Source: Stenogyne calaminthoides
Lineage: Eukaryota > Streptophyta > Magnoliopsida > Lamiales > Lamiaceae
Assembly: GCA_037126765.1 (NCBI GenBank)
Contig: JBBCBC010000037.1
Coordinates: 8,623,263-8,687,262, forward strand
Direction: 5' to 3'
DNA length: 64,000 nt
The position numbers and the translations under genes were made by a program. The stretch's first letter is position 1. Each line of letters starts with the position of its first letter. Shown here one piece after another: positions 22,371 through 33,535 of this stretch. The notes beneath the pieces are model-generated. The model did not search any database. It was not told the origin of the DNA and was given only the letters and a program-made list of their open reading frames with translations.

Positions 22371-25233
22371 ATGGAAAACTCAGAAAACATGGGAGATTCT
22401 GGAATTTTGATAGTAACACGAGCAAAATCAAGTAATTCATCAGTACCAGGTAAAAAACGCATACATACTTCGCAAAAATGTTATTATAGAACATAAACAA
22501 TTTGTGAAAAAAAAAAGCGATTAGGAAAACATGTGTGATTATTACTATATATAACAAAAATTTGTTAGCTGATGCAAAAACTGTGTTACTGTATATACAA
22601 AAACTGTGTTACTTCATTAGATTGCGTTTATTGCTTGTTACTACCCATAGTTAATTTTCTACTGTATACTAATATAAATGTTACTACTGCATATACATAA
22701 ATCGTAATCAGATATACATAAAACGTATTCTTGTATATATACAAAAATTGTGTTACTGTATATACAAAAGTTGTGTTACTTCATTAGATAGTGTTTATTG
22801 CTTGTTACTACCCATAGTTAATTTTCTACTGAATACTAATATAAATGTTACTACATAAAAAATAAAAACAGGCAATGCGCCCATTATACAACTGGAAGCA
22901 GAATCATCAGATTTAGAGTACACAACTGAAGAAATAAACACTGATTTTGATGAATACAGTGGTTCATTAATTGGTATGAAAAGAGGGACAGTATGCTTGA
23001 TGTATGACCTATACCGTAAACATGCACGGTCAAAGGGATTTAGTGTTAGAAAATCAACAGGGATTTTGTCTAAAGATGGCAACAGGGTATTGACATCCAA
23101 GTTGTTTGTATGCTCTTGTACTGGTGAAAATAGATCAAGAAATGAAGAGCAAATTACAACTTTCAAGAGGAAAAGGTGTGGAATTACTAGAACTAATTGC
23201 AAAGCTCAAATGAGGGTAAAACTTACTGAAAATGGATAGTATGAGGTGGTAAAACACCTACAGGAACACAATCATCCATTGACAAGAAGAGAATGAAATC
23301 ATTTGCACCGTTCCGAAAGAGCAATCAAAGAGGGAAAAACATTTGCTATCACAGAAATGACATCATCTGGATTAAGACCATCTGATTCATACATATATCT
23401 ATCATTGAGTGCAGGGGGTGAGGATCAAATAGGACACACAATGAAAGACCACCTGAACTTTGTACACCGTACAAAGATGAAGAACATAGAAGGATGAGAT
23501 ACAAAAACTTTCATGGAACTAATACAAAACCAAGAGGATGAGGAAAATCAGTTCTTTTACAGGTGTGTTACAGATTTTTTCTTAAAAATCCTATTTTACT
23601 ATATGCTATTTATATGAAAATTTGTATTACTATAGGGTTCAAATGAATGATGAAGGAAGGATGAAAAATATTTTTTGGAGAGATTCAATGATGAAGGAGG
23701 ATTTTGATTTATTTGGTGATGTGATGGTCTCTGATACAACATACAGAACAAATAGATACAATCTGATCTGTGCACCATTTGTTGGGATAAACCATCATTG
23801 GAAGAACACAATGTTTGGCTGTGCGTTCTTATCCGACGAGAAAACAGAAACTTTTGAGTGGCTATTTACAGTGTTAAGAAAATCAATGGGCGGGAAAGGA
23901 CCAACAACAATATTCACTGATCAGGATCATACCATTTCAAATGCAATAGAAAAAGTTATAAAAAAATAAATGTCTGACTACAAAGATGTGTGTTTCTGTA
24001 TTAACCAATATAGTGTTACTATATATTTATAATTGTGTTACTGTATCTGTACTGTTTCAGGTGTTCCTAGAAACAAGACACATGCTCTGTCTATGGCACC
24101 TGCAACAGAATGCAGTGAGCAAGTTTGCAAAACTGAAATGTGATGACACATTCAAAGAAGCATTTAAGAAATGCTTATCGAGGTGTGCTACGGAGGAAGA
24201 GTTTGAAAGATGTTGGAAGGACATGATTACAACTTATAGCTTAGAGAATAACTCGTATTTTACGAGAATCTACATTTTGAAAGACAAGTGGTGCACTGCT
24301 TTGAGCAAAGACTTCTTCTCTGCAGGATTATTGTCTTCCCAAAGGAGTGAGAGTACAAACAGTTCAATCTCTTTCAAGACAAACAAAACAACAAGCTTGA
24401 CAGATTTTTGGGGTGTTTTCAACAAAGTAGTAAAAGCTTGGAGGGCAGCAGAAGATGAAGATAACTTCAAGAACACAACAGTACAGCCAGAATCTTCACT
24501 ACAAATTAATGGAATGGTGAAACACGCTGCAGAAATATACACACTTTCTCTATACAAAAAATTTGAACGAGAGTTTCTGAGAAGCATTTCATGCACTTCA
24601 ACGATTGAAAAGGTTATGGACACAACGATGGTGTATGGTGTAACAAGAAATGATGAGTTACAAAATGTCACTTATGATTTTACCATGAAATATGTAGAAT
24701 GCACCTGCAAAAAGTTTGAAGAATGTGGACTACTGTGTAGTCATTGCTTATACGTACTACACATAAATTCTGTAAACAGAATACCAGCACTGTACATAAG
24801 GAAAAGATGGACTAAATCTGCAAATTTGGAAGTTTGTAACAGAAACAAGGGCACAAAAGAAAGCTTGAAGGCTGACAGTTGCATTCCGTGGCGTCACGAG
24901 ATGGTAACAAAGAGTTATAACCTCATTATAGAAAGTGAAAGGAAGCCGGAAGCAAGGAAGATATTAGAGGAAGGGTACAACAAGGATTATGCAGCTATAC
25001 ATGCCTTACCATCAGAAGAAAGTCCAGAGGCTTCAGTTGATTCTACACGAGGGACAACTAAACTAGACCCTAAACGCACAAAAACAAAGGGAAGAAGTCA
25101 AAGGATAAAAGACCATTTCAAAAAGAACAAGAAGAAGAAGAAAGAATTGGAAGTAGAAAATGGATCAGTATCAAAAAATAATGAATTTGGATCAAGAACA
25201 CCAAACCTCATTTATTCTGATATATTCTTATAG
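22371..25233 (+). pseudogene. FAR1-related / MULE transposase-like gene with three nonsense codons
   Basis: Four exons can be placed with closed phases: 22371-22449, 22872-23562, 23636-23954 and 24061-25233, 754 codons in all. Exon 2 has a FAR1-type DNA-binding zinc finger ending in EHNHPL. It carries TAG at 23237-23239, TGA at 23294-23296 and TGA at 23495-23497. Exons 3-4 hold the MULE transposase core, with candidate catalytic acids in VSDTTYRTN, FTDQD and SSQRSESTN. A SWIM finger (CTC-X9-CSH, about 24700-24750) and a Lys-rich nuclear-localisation-like tail follow. FAR1-family proteins are transposase-derived light-signalling regulators, whereas MULE transposases mobilise Mutator-like DNA. 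No frameshift is seen, only stops, so inactivation looks recent or the stops are errors. I could not find element ends. Confidence 0.85.
22605..22853 (+). repeat. Direct repeat in intron 1 of the FAR1-related gene
   Basis: About 80 bp beginning GTGTTACTTCATTAGAT occurs at 22605-22686 and again at 22773-22853 with few differences. Both copies are rich in GTTACT, the motif that also fills the minisatellite downstream of the gene. Confidence 0.75.
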
Positions 25234-25242
25234 TAAAATTGT

Positions 25243-25975
25243 ATGGCTTCATTAAAATTCTATAGTTTATTCATGTCTGGACACAATGTGTTACCACATG
25301 TTTTCATTTTCTGTTAATTTACATGTGGTTATCAATGTGTTACTGCATCATATATGTGTGTGTTACCACTTGTGGAAAAGTGTGTTACTGTATGGCTTCA
25401 TTAAAATTCTATAGTTTATTCATGTATGGAAAGTGTATTAAAAATGTGTTACCACATGTTTGCATTTTGTGTTAATTTACATGTGGTTATCAGTGTGTTA
25501 CTGCATCATATATGTGTGTGTTACCACTTGTGGAATAGTGTGTTACTTGTATGGCTTCATTAAAATTCTATAGTTTATTCATGTCTGGACACAATGTGTT
25601 ACCACATGTTTGCATTTTGTGTTAATTTACATGTGGTTATCAGTGTGTTACTGCATCATATATGTATGTGTTACCACTTGTGGAAAAGTGTGTTACTTTA
25701 TGGCTTCATTAAAATTATATAGTTTATTCATGTCTGGACACAATGTGTTACCACATGTTTGCATTTTGTGTTAATTTACATGTGGTTATCAATTGTGTTC
25801 TTGATCATATATGTGTGTGTTACCACTTGTGGAAAAGTGTGTTACTGTATGGCTTCATTAAAATTCTATAGTTTATTCATGTATGGAAAGTGTATTAAAA
25901 ATGTGTTACCACATGTTTGCATTTTGTGTTAATTTACATGTAGTTATCAGTGTGTTACCGCATCATATATATATA
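25243..25975 (+). repeat. 149/159-bp minisatellite, five units
   Basis: Units start with ATGGCTTCATTAAAATTC at 25243, 25392, 25551, 25700 and 25849. Each unit holds several GTGTTAC motifs. Two unit types exist: a 149-bp type with GTCTGGACACAATGTG, and a ~159-bp type with GTATGGAAAGTGTATTAAAAATGTG. The order is A-B-A-A-B. The array starts 10 bp after the stop codon of the FAR1-related gene and ends in an AT run at about 25966-25984. Confidence 0.9.
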
Positions 25976-25984
25976 TATATATAA

Positions 25985-26530
25985 TTTAAATCCAACTGGC
26001 CTCCACCTTCACTGCTAAATTAAATTCACTAAATGATTAAACAAAGTAAAATTCCCTCTCCCTCAAAAGTCAAAACATCATTCTCGTTTCTCCCCATTTC
26101 TCTCTCTAATCTTTCCCCTAAAGTCCTAAACCCATTTATATAGAGAGAGAGAGAAGCCATTATTATTTCCTCTCCCTCACCGGCCACCGCCCTCCTCTCC
26201 ATCCCCACCGCCCACTCCGACCGCCACCGCCTCCTCACTACCACCATCAAGCAGATCGTGCAGGACACACCACCATCAAGCAGATCTCCTCCCCCACCAC
26301 CGCCGCCTGCACTCTCCGCCTCTTCTTCCACGCCCCCGGCACTCTCCGTCTCTTCTTACACCACCATCCTCGTCTCCTCCACGCGCTTTGCCAAACTCAG
26401 AGATGTACGCCGACATTATTGACCTTTTCCTGGAAAACGAGTTGTATGTTCTGAGTTGCAAGTTTGTGCAGAAGCATACAAAGGATAGAAAACCGGTGAA
26501 AAGTGAAAACCCTTTTTTTTAAATTTTTTT
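25985..26530. other. Spacer with a GC-rich, C-rich block
   Basis: The stretch 26150-26350 is strongly C-rich on the plus strand. Its translations are low-complexity and conflicting between strands. A short plus-strand stretch at about 26401-26500 reads like a protein fragment (a YADIIDLFLENE-like run) but has no start or continuation, so it may be an exon relic. Confidence 0.3.
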
Positions 26531-26559
26531 GTTGAAAATCGGTGAAAACCGCCAGTTCA

Positions 26560-26705
26560 CCGGTTCACTGGTCCCCGGTTTTCACCCAATTTTTCCGGTT
26601 TTTGGGGGTGACTCAATAGCGGTTCTAGGCACCCCTATTGAGCCGTCTAACATCGGTCCGCCGGTCCAACAAGTTCGACCGGCCGGTCGGACCCAAATTT
26701 TAAAA
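26560..26705. repeat. Possible end of a CCGGTTT-rich element
   Basis: Repeated CCGGTT, CCGGTCC and GACCGGCCGGTC motifs end in AATTTTAAAAC. Similar text marks ends of plant DNA elements, but no matching other end was found. Confidence 0.25.
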
Positions 26706-26827
26706 CAGAGGTTGGAAATACTACAAATAGGCCTCGTCCCACTGCTGAAAGTGACGAAGACAACTCAAGGGATTTCACTCCTCGATCCTTATCAAGATCT
26801 TCTTCAAACTCAAGCACGACTTCAGTT

Positions 26828-27653
26828 ATGATGGATAGTGCCACCACTGTTGAAGAGCAACTTGCCAACCTGACCAAGGTCATTGAAGGACTTGCAACGA
26901 AAGTCCAAAGACAGGACTCCCAGATAGTTCTTTTGATGAACAAGGCGAATGTTGGTGAGGCAAGCCACACGAAACAAAAGCAGGTTGATGAACAAGAAGA
27001 TGCTGAAAATTTAACCAAGTATCAAGCTGGAGAAACTGAACATACAGAGAAGAAAATGTTGATTTCTTCTGATGGAGGGATTGATATGCTTCAGCTCAAG
27101 GAGTTTATCTTGGGAACTGTAAATGGAAGATACGACGAAGGTTCCAAGTCATCCTTCTCCTACACCAAGCTGTACACTAAGAGGATCGACAGCTTGAAGA
27201 TGCCAACTGGATATCAACCTCCAAAGTCCCAACAGTTTGATGGCAAGGGAAATGCCTTTGACTGGTATATTGACTTGGAAGCTAACTCCATCGATAGTTG
27301 GGATCAAATGGAGCAAGAATTCCTGAATCGCTTCTACAGCACAAAGAGAACAGTTAGCATGATTGAACTGACCAATACTCGATCGCCAGTGGAAAGAAGA
27401 GTCTGTGATCGACTATATTAATCGATGGAGAAATATGAGCTTGAATTGCAAAGACCGACTATTTGAAACTTCTGCAATCGAAATGTGCATCCAGGGCATG
27501 CAGTGGGGTCTTCGTTATATTCTTCAAGGTATACGACTGAAGACCTTCGAAGAGTTAGCTACAAGGGCTCATGACATGGAGCTAAGCATGACCGCAACTA
27601 GAGCTGATGGACCACCAATTCAGGAACCTCAAAGGTTTAAAGATAAGCGATAA
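26828..27653 (+). pseudogene. Ty3/Gypsy retrotransposon gag remnant
   Basis: The frame from 26828 holds a gag-like protein with an N-terminal coiled region and the YTKRIDSLKMPTGYQPPK and FDGKGN blocks. A sudden jump follows to the AFDWYIDLEANSIDSWDQ part of the retrotrans_gag domain. At about 27405 the frame shifts, and the rest (to 27653) continues in another frame (YINRWRNMSLNCKDRL...FEELATRAHDMELS). By comparison with the family I infer that a block of the capsid-like domain is missing between two KGN-coding repeats. No protease or polymerase follows. Confidence 0.75.
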
Positions 27654-28085
27654 TTCAAAAAATGGGGCAGAACCTTTATCAAGACTCCAAATCCAAGATC
27701 AAGGTGCTGAGCCCCTCCGATTCGGCGTTTCTCCTCAAAGGCGTTCTTCGTTCAACACTTGAAGATTCAAGTTCTTCATCAAGCCGTTGAAGATTTGAAG
27801 ATCGTCATCCAACAATCAAAGTCGTTCTACATCAAACTCGAAGAAGTTCGTCCAACAGTCGCGTTCGATTCAAAACAAGACGTCAAGTCCTTGAATCAAC
27901 GTTTCGAATCCCCCACTTTCAACTCCAGACAAGATTAAGACAATGACCGTTACAAAATCCATCTGAGTCAAGATCAAAGTCAAAGAAGAGAAGAATCAGA
28001 GGAACAAGTCAGAGTTTGAACCCGCAAATATTCAACACCTCAAATTCGAAGAAATTAAGTTGTAATCAATTTTCGTGTTTTAATA
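27654..28085 (+). mobile_element. Probable LTR or untranslated part of the same Gypsy remnant
   Basis: Reading on from the gag stop, the sequence has many AAGATCAAAG/TCAAGTTCTTCATC-type motifs and ends in a GTAATCAATTTTCGTG block before AT-rich spacer. Gypsy LTRs of this style often have such text. Lack of a second copy in the window prevents confirmation. Confidence 0.3.
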
Positions 28086-28666
28086 TTGAATTCACGAGAT
28101 TTGTACTTACACGTACATTAAATAATATGATAGGTATGTAACTATGTTGAGCATTATTCACAAAATTATTTAAATAAATTAAACAATAAATAAGTATGCA
28201 GATCTATATAGTAACTAAAATTTGTTAAGTGTAGTCCAAAAATTAACATGTACTAATTCTGAATGTTTCGTACCATCTTGCCAATCTTATATATATAGAT
28301 CGATGTAGATGTACTTCTCCTCACATTATATAAGTAATTAATTAATGTCGAGCTTGTGTCTTTATTATATGTCTACATCCCAAAATTCGTAAATCTACAT
28401 AATTCTGTGTGTCGCACAAATTAACAAAAAGAAGAAAACAAAAATTGACAACAAATTTCATATTAATTATAAAGCAAAGCATAAACAGATCCGTCCTATC
28501 GCGATAATGGACGAAAGACACGAGGGGTACTTGCCACTCATTCAACAAAAGTAGATGGAATACAGTCTGGTATCAAGCAATCTAATTCATACACCATGTT
28601 CGCTAACTATATAACCATCTTTCATACACCTATGCATATGCTTACCATAATAATGATGAAAACCCT

Positions 28667-28703
<37 letters not shown>

Positions 28704-28920
28704 GTTTTGTAGAATGCAACGGTGTACAACTATATTTTTAATAAAACAACCAATTTTTTTTTTCGAAAGCAAACTAATACGAACAACTAATAATTTTAGT
28801 TTAATAATTAATATATCAATTGTATACAAATTTTTGTCATATATATCACATATAATCTTAGAAATTGGAGAGTTCTTAAAAACATATATAATTATAAAAC
28901 TTGAATGCACAAAATGTCAA
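28086..28920. other. AT-rich spacer
   Basis: No gene is supported. A TA microsatellite lies at 28671-28700. Confidence 0.3.
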
Positions 28921-29270
28921 ATGCACCGTACAATTTTAAGTGTATTTATAAATGGTGTTAGTTGTTAAATTACTTAAATGTATTAATTTGTTAATATTAA
29001 TTATTTTTATTAAAAAAATATACTCCCTCCATCCCACAATAACGTGCACAATTTTCCTTTTTGTTTGTCCCAAGATAACATGCACATTTTTTAAAATGTC
29101 AAAACACTCAAAACTTACACACTCATATAAAACAAGTTTTTTTAGTTTTCGTGCCCGAAAAAATATGCACATTATCCCGGGACGGATGTAGTATTAGATT
29201 TTTTATTGAAAAAGATTTGCAATTGTGAACGTATAATTGCACTGTACAATCGGTACGCAAAGAGTACATT
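28921..29270. repeat. Dispersed repeat interrupted by a Stowaway MITE
   Basis: The flanks at 28921-29020 and 29193-29270 match the uninterrupted relative at 6511-6660. Between them sits the MITE 29023-29191. Confidence 0.45.
29023..29191. mobile_element. Stowaway-type MITE 1
   Basis: The ends are CTCCCTCCATCCCA and the inverted GGGACGGATGTAG, with TA on both sides (29021-29022 and 29192-29193). This matches Stowaway (Tc1/mariner) MITEs with CTCCCTCCGTCCC ends. 169 bp, no coding capacity. Confidence 0.88.
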
Positions 29271-29284
29271 ATTCATATATAATA

Positions 29285-29482
29285 CTCCATCCGTCCCACA
29301 ATGACTTGAACATTAGAATTGGACCGCAAACCAAAGAAAGTGGGTTAAAGTGGGTTTGAGTGGAATAAAATAAGGGTGTTGTGAGTGTATTAATATTATA
29401 TTTATTTCCATTTTGGGAGTGTTCGAGTAATGTTGGATGTCCAAATAAGGCAAGTGTTCAAGTAATGTTGGGACGGAGGGAG
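29285..29482. mobile_element. Stowaway-type MITE 2
   Basis: The ends are CTCCATCCGTCCCACAATGACTTGAACATTA-like on the left and GTAATGTTGGGACGGAGGGAG on the right, inverted over about 30 bp. TA duplications flank it at 29283-29284 and 29483-29484. 198 bp. Confidence 0.9.
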
Positions 29483-29942
29483 TACTCCATTTATTAGGGA
29501 ATTTTAAACTGATCTCATATATGAGTGGAGTTCCACCTTGATGTGTGAGTCATGCTTATTTTAAAATATGACTGAGTAGTTGGAACTCAATTAATAAATT
29601 TAGAAAAAATATAAGGTGAACCAGTTTTAAACAAAAATCAGTGAAATTGGTTAAGATGTGTGACTTATATTATTAAAAGATATTAGTTATAATAACTGAA
29701 GAGTATATGTCTTTTTACAACACAAAATGCATTAATCATAACATCAAATGGTGTGACTTATATTATAATAGAGTTATTTGTATTAATAATTGAAGGGTAT
29801 AACTTATATTACAAAAATGTATTAATCATAATAATTGAAAAGTCATGTATAAAATAAGTTTCACAGTGAACAAGTTTAACAGAAGATCTATTCTCAATTG
29901 ATTAGTCATATAATATAATAAATGAGCTACATATATCATATA

Positions 29943-30207
29943 CTCTCTCTGTCCACCAATTTTATGCACACTTGTCTTATTCGTCTGTCCACCAATCTTA
30001 TACACACTCCATTTTTAGCAAAAACTATTTTATCTTTACCCCACAACCATCACTTAACTACTTTAAATATCATTGTACTCTACTCATAAATAAACTCTTT
30101 ATCTATAAATGAACCCCACAATACCTTATAATACTCTTAATTACTTTATCTATTTTTTTTAAACCTATGCCAAAAACATTAAGTATAAGATTGGTGGACG
30201 GAGGGAG
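29943..30207. mobile_element. Stowaway-type MITE 3
   Basis: It starts CTCTCTCTGTCCACCAATTTTAT and ends in the inverted ATAAGATTGGTGGACGGAGGGAG. TA duplications flank it (29941-29942 and 30208-30209). The 265-bp body differs from MITEs 1 and 2, so it belongs to another Stowaway family. Confidence 0.88.
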
Positions 30208-30261
30208 TACAATTCAGAGCGTCCAGTAAAATTTTGTGTATTCATAAATGAAATTTTATAA

Positions 30262-30292
<31 letters not shown>

Positions 30293-30882
30293 GACGGGGG
30301 GAAATTTTATAAATCTAAATCATAATATAGTGTAACAAATTTATTTATTCTTTTCCGGAATAGGAAACAAAGGGTGAGACAACACACTTGTTCCACCTAT
30401 AAATACCCATCCAACATTCCAACTCACTCATCACTATTATACCAATATCCATCGATGGCTACTCTTCTTCTTCTTCTTCTTCTCCTCAGTCTCAGTAGGC
30501 ATCAGCCTATTCTTGACATGTGCCCAATCCAACTGCAACGCACCTGATCAGGGCTCCACCCTCCAACTAATCCACGTGGACAGCCCCAAAACCCCCCTCT
30601 CATGGCAGGACTCCAACGACCACTTCCGCCTCCAGTACCTCTCCAGCCGCCGCCACCGGCCTAGCCAAGTCCATCGCCTCCGGCAGGGCCGTCACTCAGA
30701 ACCCCACCTACGTTGTCAGGGCCAATTAAAATCGGTACTCCAGCTCAGACGCTCTTCATGGCCGTTGACACCAGCAACGACGCCCATGCACCGCCTGCTC
30801 CGGTTGCTCCTCCACCCTCTTCGACCCCGCCAAGTCCACCACTTTCCGCAATCTCACTTGCGGCGCCCCACAGTGCAACCAG

Positions 30883-31806
30883 GTATGTATATACAAATTC
30901 CTTTTTCTCAAAATCAAATGTCCCAAACACTTTTTTTTTTTAATTTGCTCAACATTTGTAAAAAACTATTTTTCCCCATTTTATAACATACTTACGCTTA
31001 TTAAATTAATTTACATCCCTCATGCTAAGTAACGCGATTCATCTGGTATCCATGCGCGACTCTTTTTAACATAGGGCAAGAAGAGTCATTCCACATTGGA
31101 TATTTTTGTCGATCGATTCTTTCTTGATTACTTAATGAGTAGTCTAATGTAACACCGACCCAAGTGCATTTTATAATCTGAAACGTTTATATCTGATTGT
31201 TTTGTTTTGAACATTTTAGTATAAATAAGTTGCACGTTTTAAAAAATCCACACAAGGCTTTTTCTTAATATTAATTATTTATGACAAAAATTTGTATAGA
31301 CTTAGTTCATGATATGAATCTTATTTTTAATTTATGACATTTTACCTTACATTATATAATACGGGTCAAATTTAATAATTTTAAAAAAATATGTTGGAAA
31401 TAAGTAAAATTAGTCAAATAATTAAACTTCACATTATAGAGTCCGTTCATGATGGGAGATCAACTCATTATTTTTTGTGTGTCACGCGCCGGCGGTGGGT
31501 CCTAGAACCGCTCTTTTGTTATTTTTTCACGTGACGGCAACTGTCTTTATTCGGGTTTTCCTGTGCTGTGCCTGTGTGTGTTATGCTTGTACTGTCCTAG
31601 AGGTGCACCCGTGAATGGAAAAGACCTTGCTTCGTCCATGATTTATGATTATCATTACTTTTTATTGTTATTTCTCCTATTAGGCAACGAAGTAATTATT
31701 GAATGAGGTATTTAACTAAGGTCACACACATTACATTTTCAGATATAGTACTTAACGGATTTGATTAAATGTCCGTAGGTGGGCACAAATTTATATGCTC
31801 ACCAGT
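30883..31806. other. 5' part of the swollen protease intron
   Basis: A GT donor follows the exon at 30883. The rest is AT-rich with no bounded element recognised before the Harbinger-type MITE at 31810. Confidence 0.35.
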
Positions 31807-31809
31807 TTA

Positions 31810-32414
31810 GACTATCTTTATCGGCATGTATAGCCGGTCGATTGCAAGCAAAGCGACAATATATATATATATATATATATAATTGGAAATTAATCAACCG
31901 ATCAGTGCGGCTAGCAGATCGGCTCAGGCGCGGGTCTTAAGAGGCTTTTGGGTGCCACATGTCACATTGTTACTGGATCTTCATATTTTTATAGAATAAT
32001 TATTAAAAATTTTAGTATTTGATATTATCAATAAAAAAAAATTATATCAAAATTCGTAATTTTTTTTTCTATAAATAGACACTAATATTGATATATTTAG
32101 AATCACAATTCATATTCTCTCATTATTAAAATTGTAATTTATTTTAAGTGCATAGTAATTTTTTTAATTAAAATAACAAATTTTAAAAATTAAATAATTT
32201 AATATATCACCTTATTATATAATAAAAATTTAGTATAAATAAATATAATTATTAAATAATAGAAAATAAAAATTATTTTAGATTGAGTTGGGTTGTTGAT
32301 AAAGTATGAAAAAGAAGAAGATTGAATTGAGTTGTAAATTGTATATGTGGAGAAGAGATAAATGAATTGTTTATTAATGAGTTGGGTTGGATTGGATTGT
32401 GGATAAAAATAGTC
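31810..32414. mobile_element. PIF/Harbinger-type MITE A (605 bp)
   Basis: The ends are GACTATCTTTATC and the inverted GATAAAAATAGTC, with TTA on both sides (31807-31809 and 32415-32417). TTA duplication is diagnostic for PIF/Harbinger. It aligns over both ends with element B (39700-41035) but lacks the middle of B, so it is an internal-deletion derivative of the same family. Confidence 0.88.
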
Positions 32415-32825
32415 TTATGTGGCGTGCCACATATGCAAGGTCCCACCATTATTTAATTAATTTCTTTAATTAATTCAATCTTCTCATTAATTATATAAAC
32501 CTAAACCCTAAACTATGAACCATAAACCATGAACCATTCTGGCCGGGTGAACCATGAACCACTCGGGCCGAGTTCGGGTTCGAGTTTGGGTCGGGTTGGG
32601 TCCGGGTCGCATAAATTTTTTTAATTATATAACCTAAACCCTAAACTATGAACCCTAAACCATGAACCATTCGGGCTGGGTTTGGGCTCGGGTCGGGTAA
32701 AAAAAATTAATATAATTAATGAAATTGAGTAAAGTATGGAATATATATAAATGAGAATATTTAATTAATTAAAAAAACTAATTAAATGATGGTGGATATC
32801 TTGCATATGTGTCGTGCTACATAAG
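32414..32825. mobile_element. TIR element abutting MITE A
   Basis: The left text CTTATGTGGCGTGCCACATATGCAAG (about 32414-32440, continuing to 32462) is inverted at 32775-32825 with moderate mismatches. The middle contains two copies of a TAAACCCTAAACTATGAACC block. Because it shares bases with the right TTA of MITE A, its own duplication cannot be set. Confidence 0.55.
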
Positions 32826-33276
32826 CGATGGACATATAAGTTTGTGTCTATCTTCAGACATATGATCAAATTCGTAGTACTTAATATATACACATATATA
32901 GATAAATATTGTCTCACTTTTAGCTTTAACATCTTTAGTGTTACAATTAAAACTTAATTGCACATAGAATTACTATATATTTTTTCTTAATAGCAATGTA
33001 ATCCAAAATCCAAAATAATAAATTATAAGTCAACAATTTTAATTTTTACCCGTTTGTCGATGTGGCATCCCTTTATACAAATTAGACTTCTGGATGATCT
33101 CCTTTGTTATAATCCGACAAGCCACGTCACAAACAGTTACAAAAGAACTGCTCAAAATTTTAATTTTCTATAGCATTTGAAGTTAAATGGTGATTTATTA
33201 ATTTATAATTATTTAAATTTTATATTAAATTACAATTAAACGAAGAGTCACTCTCATGTGCACCCCATGCATCAAT

Positions 33277-33535
33277 TCAAATTGGTGCAATTGGATTCAA
33301 TTTTAATTTGGATAAACAATGCACTCTAAACCTTAACCCCTAAACAATGAACCCTAAATCATATATGAATCATTCGTCGAGTGAACCATAAACCACTCGG
33401 ATCGAATTTAGGTCCGGGTGGAAAAAAAAAAACTTAAACATAAATTTAAATTAAAAAAAAAACTGAAAAAAAAAAAAAACTAAAACTGAAAAAAAAAAAA
33501 AAAAAATCCTAAAATTAAATTACACCAAATTGATT
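33277..33535. mobile_element. Dispersed repeat with telomere-like CTAAACC, copy 2
   Basis: The left CAAATTGGTGCAATT and right AAATTACACCAAATTG are inverted relatives. The interior matches 20395-20620 (CTCTAAACC, CCCCTAAACAATGAACC, CCACTCGG, GGTCCGGGT, A-runs). It is a likely MITE of unknown superfamily. Confidence 0.55.

Noticed and set aside
25243..25975. CRISPR-like array
   Set aside because: Units are ~150 bp and similar throughout, with no short repeat/unique spacer pattern. The context is a plant genome.
26029..26331. Minus-strand frame with Gly runs
   Set aside because: Low-complexity translation of a C-rich stretch. No domain, no partner exon.
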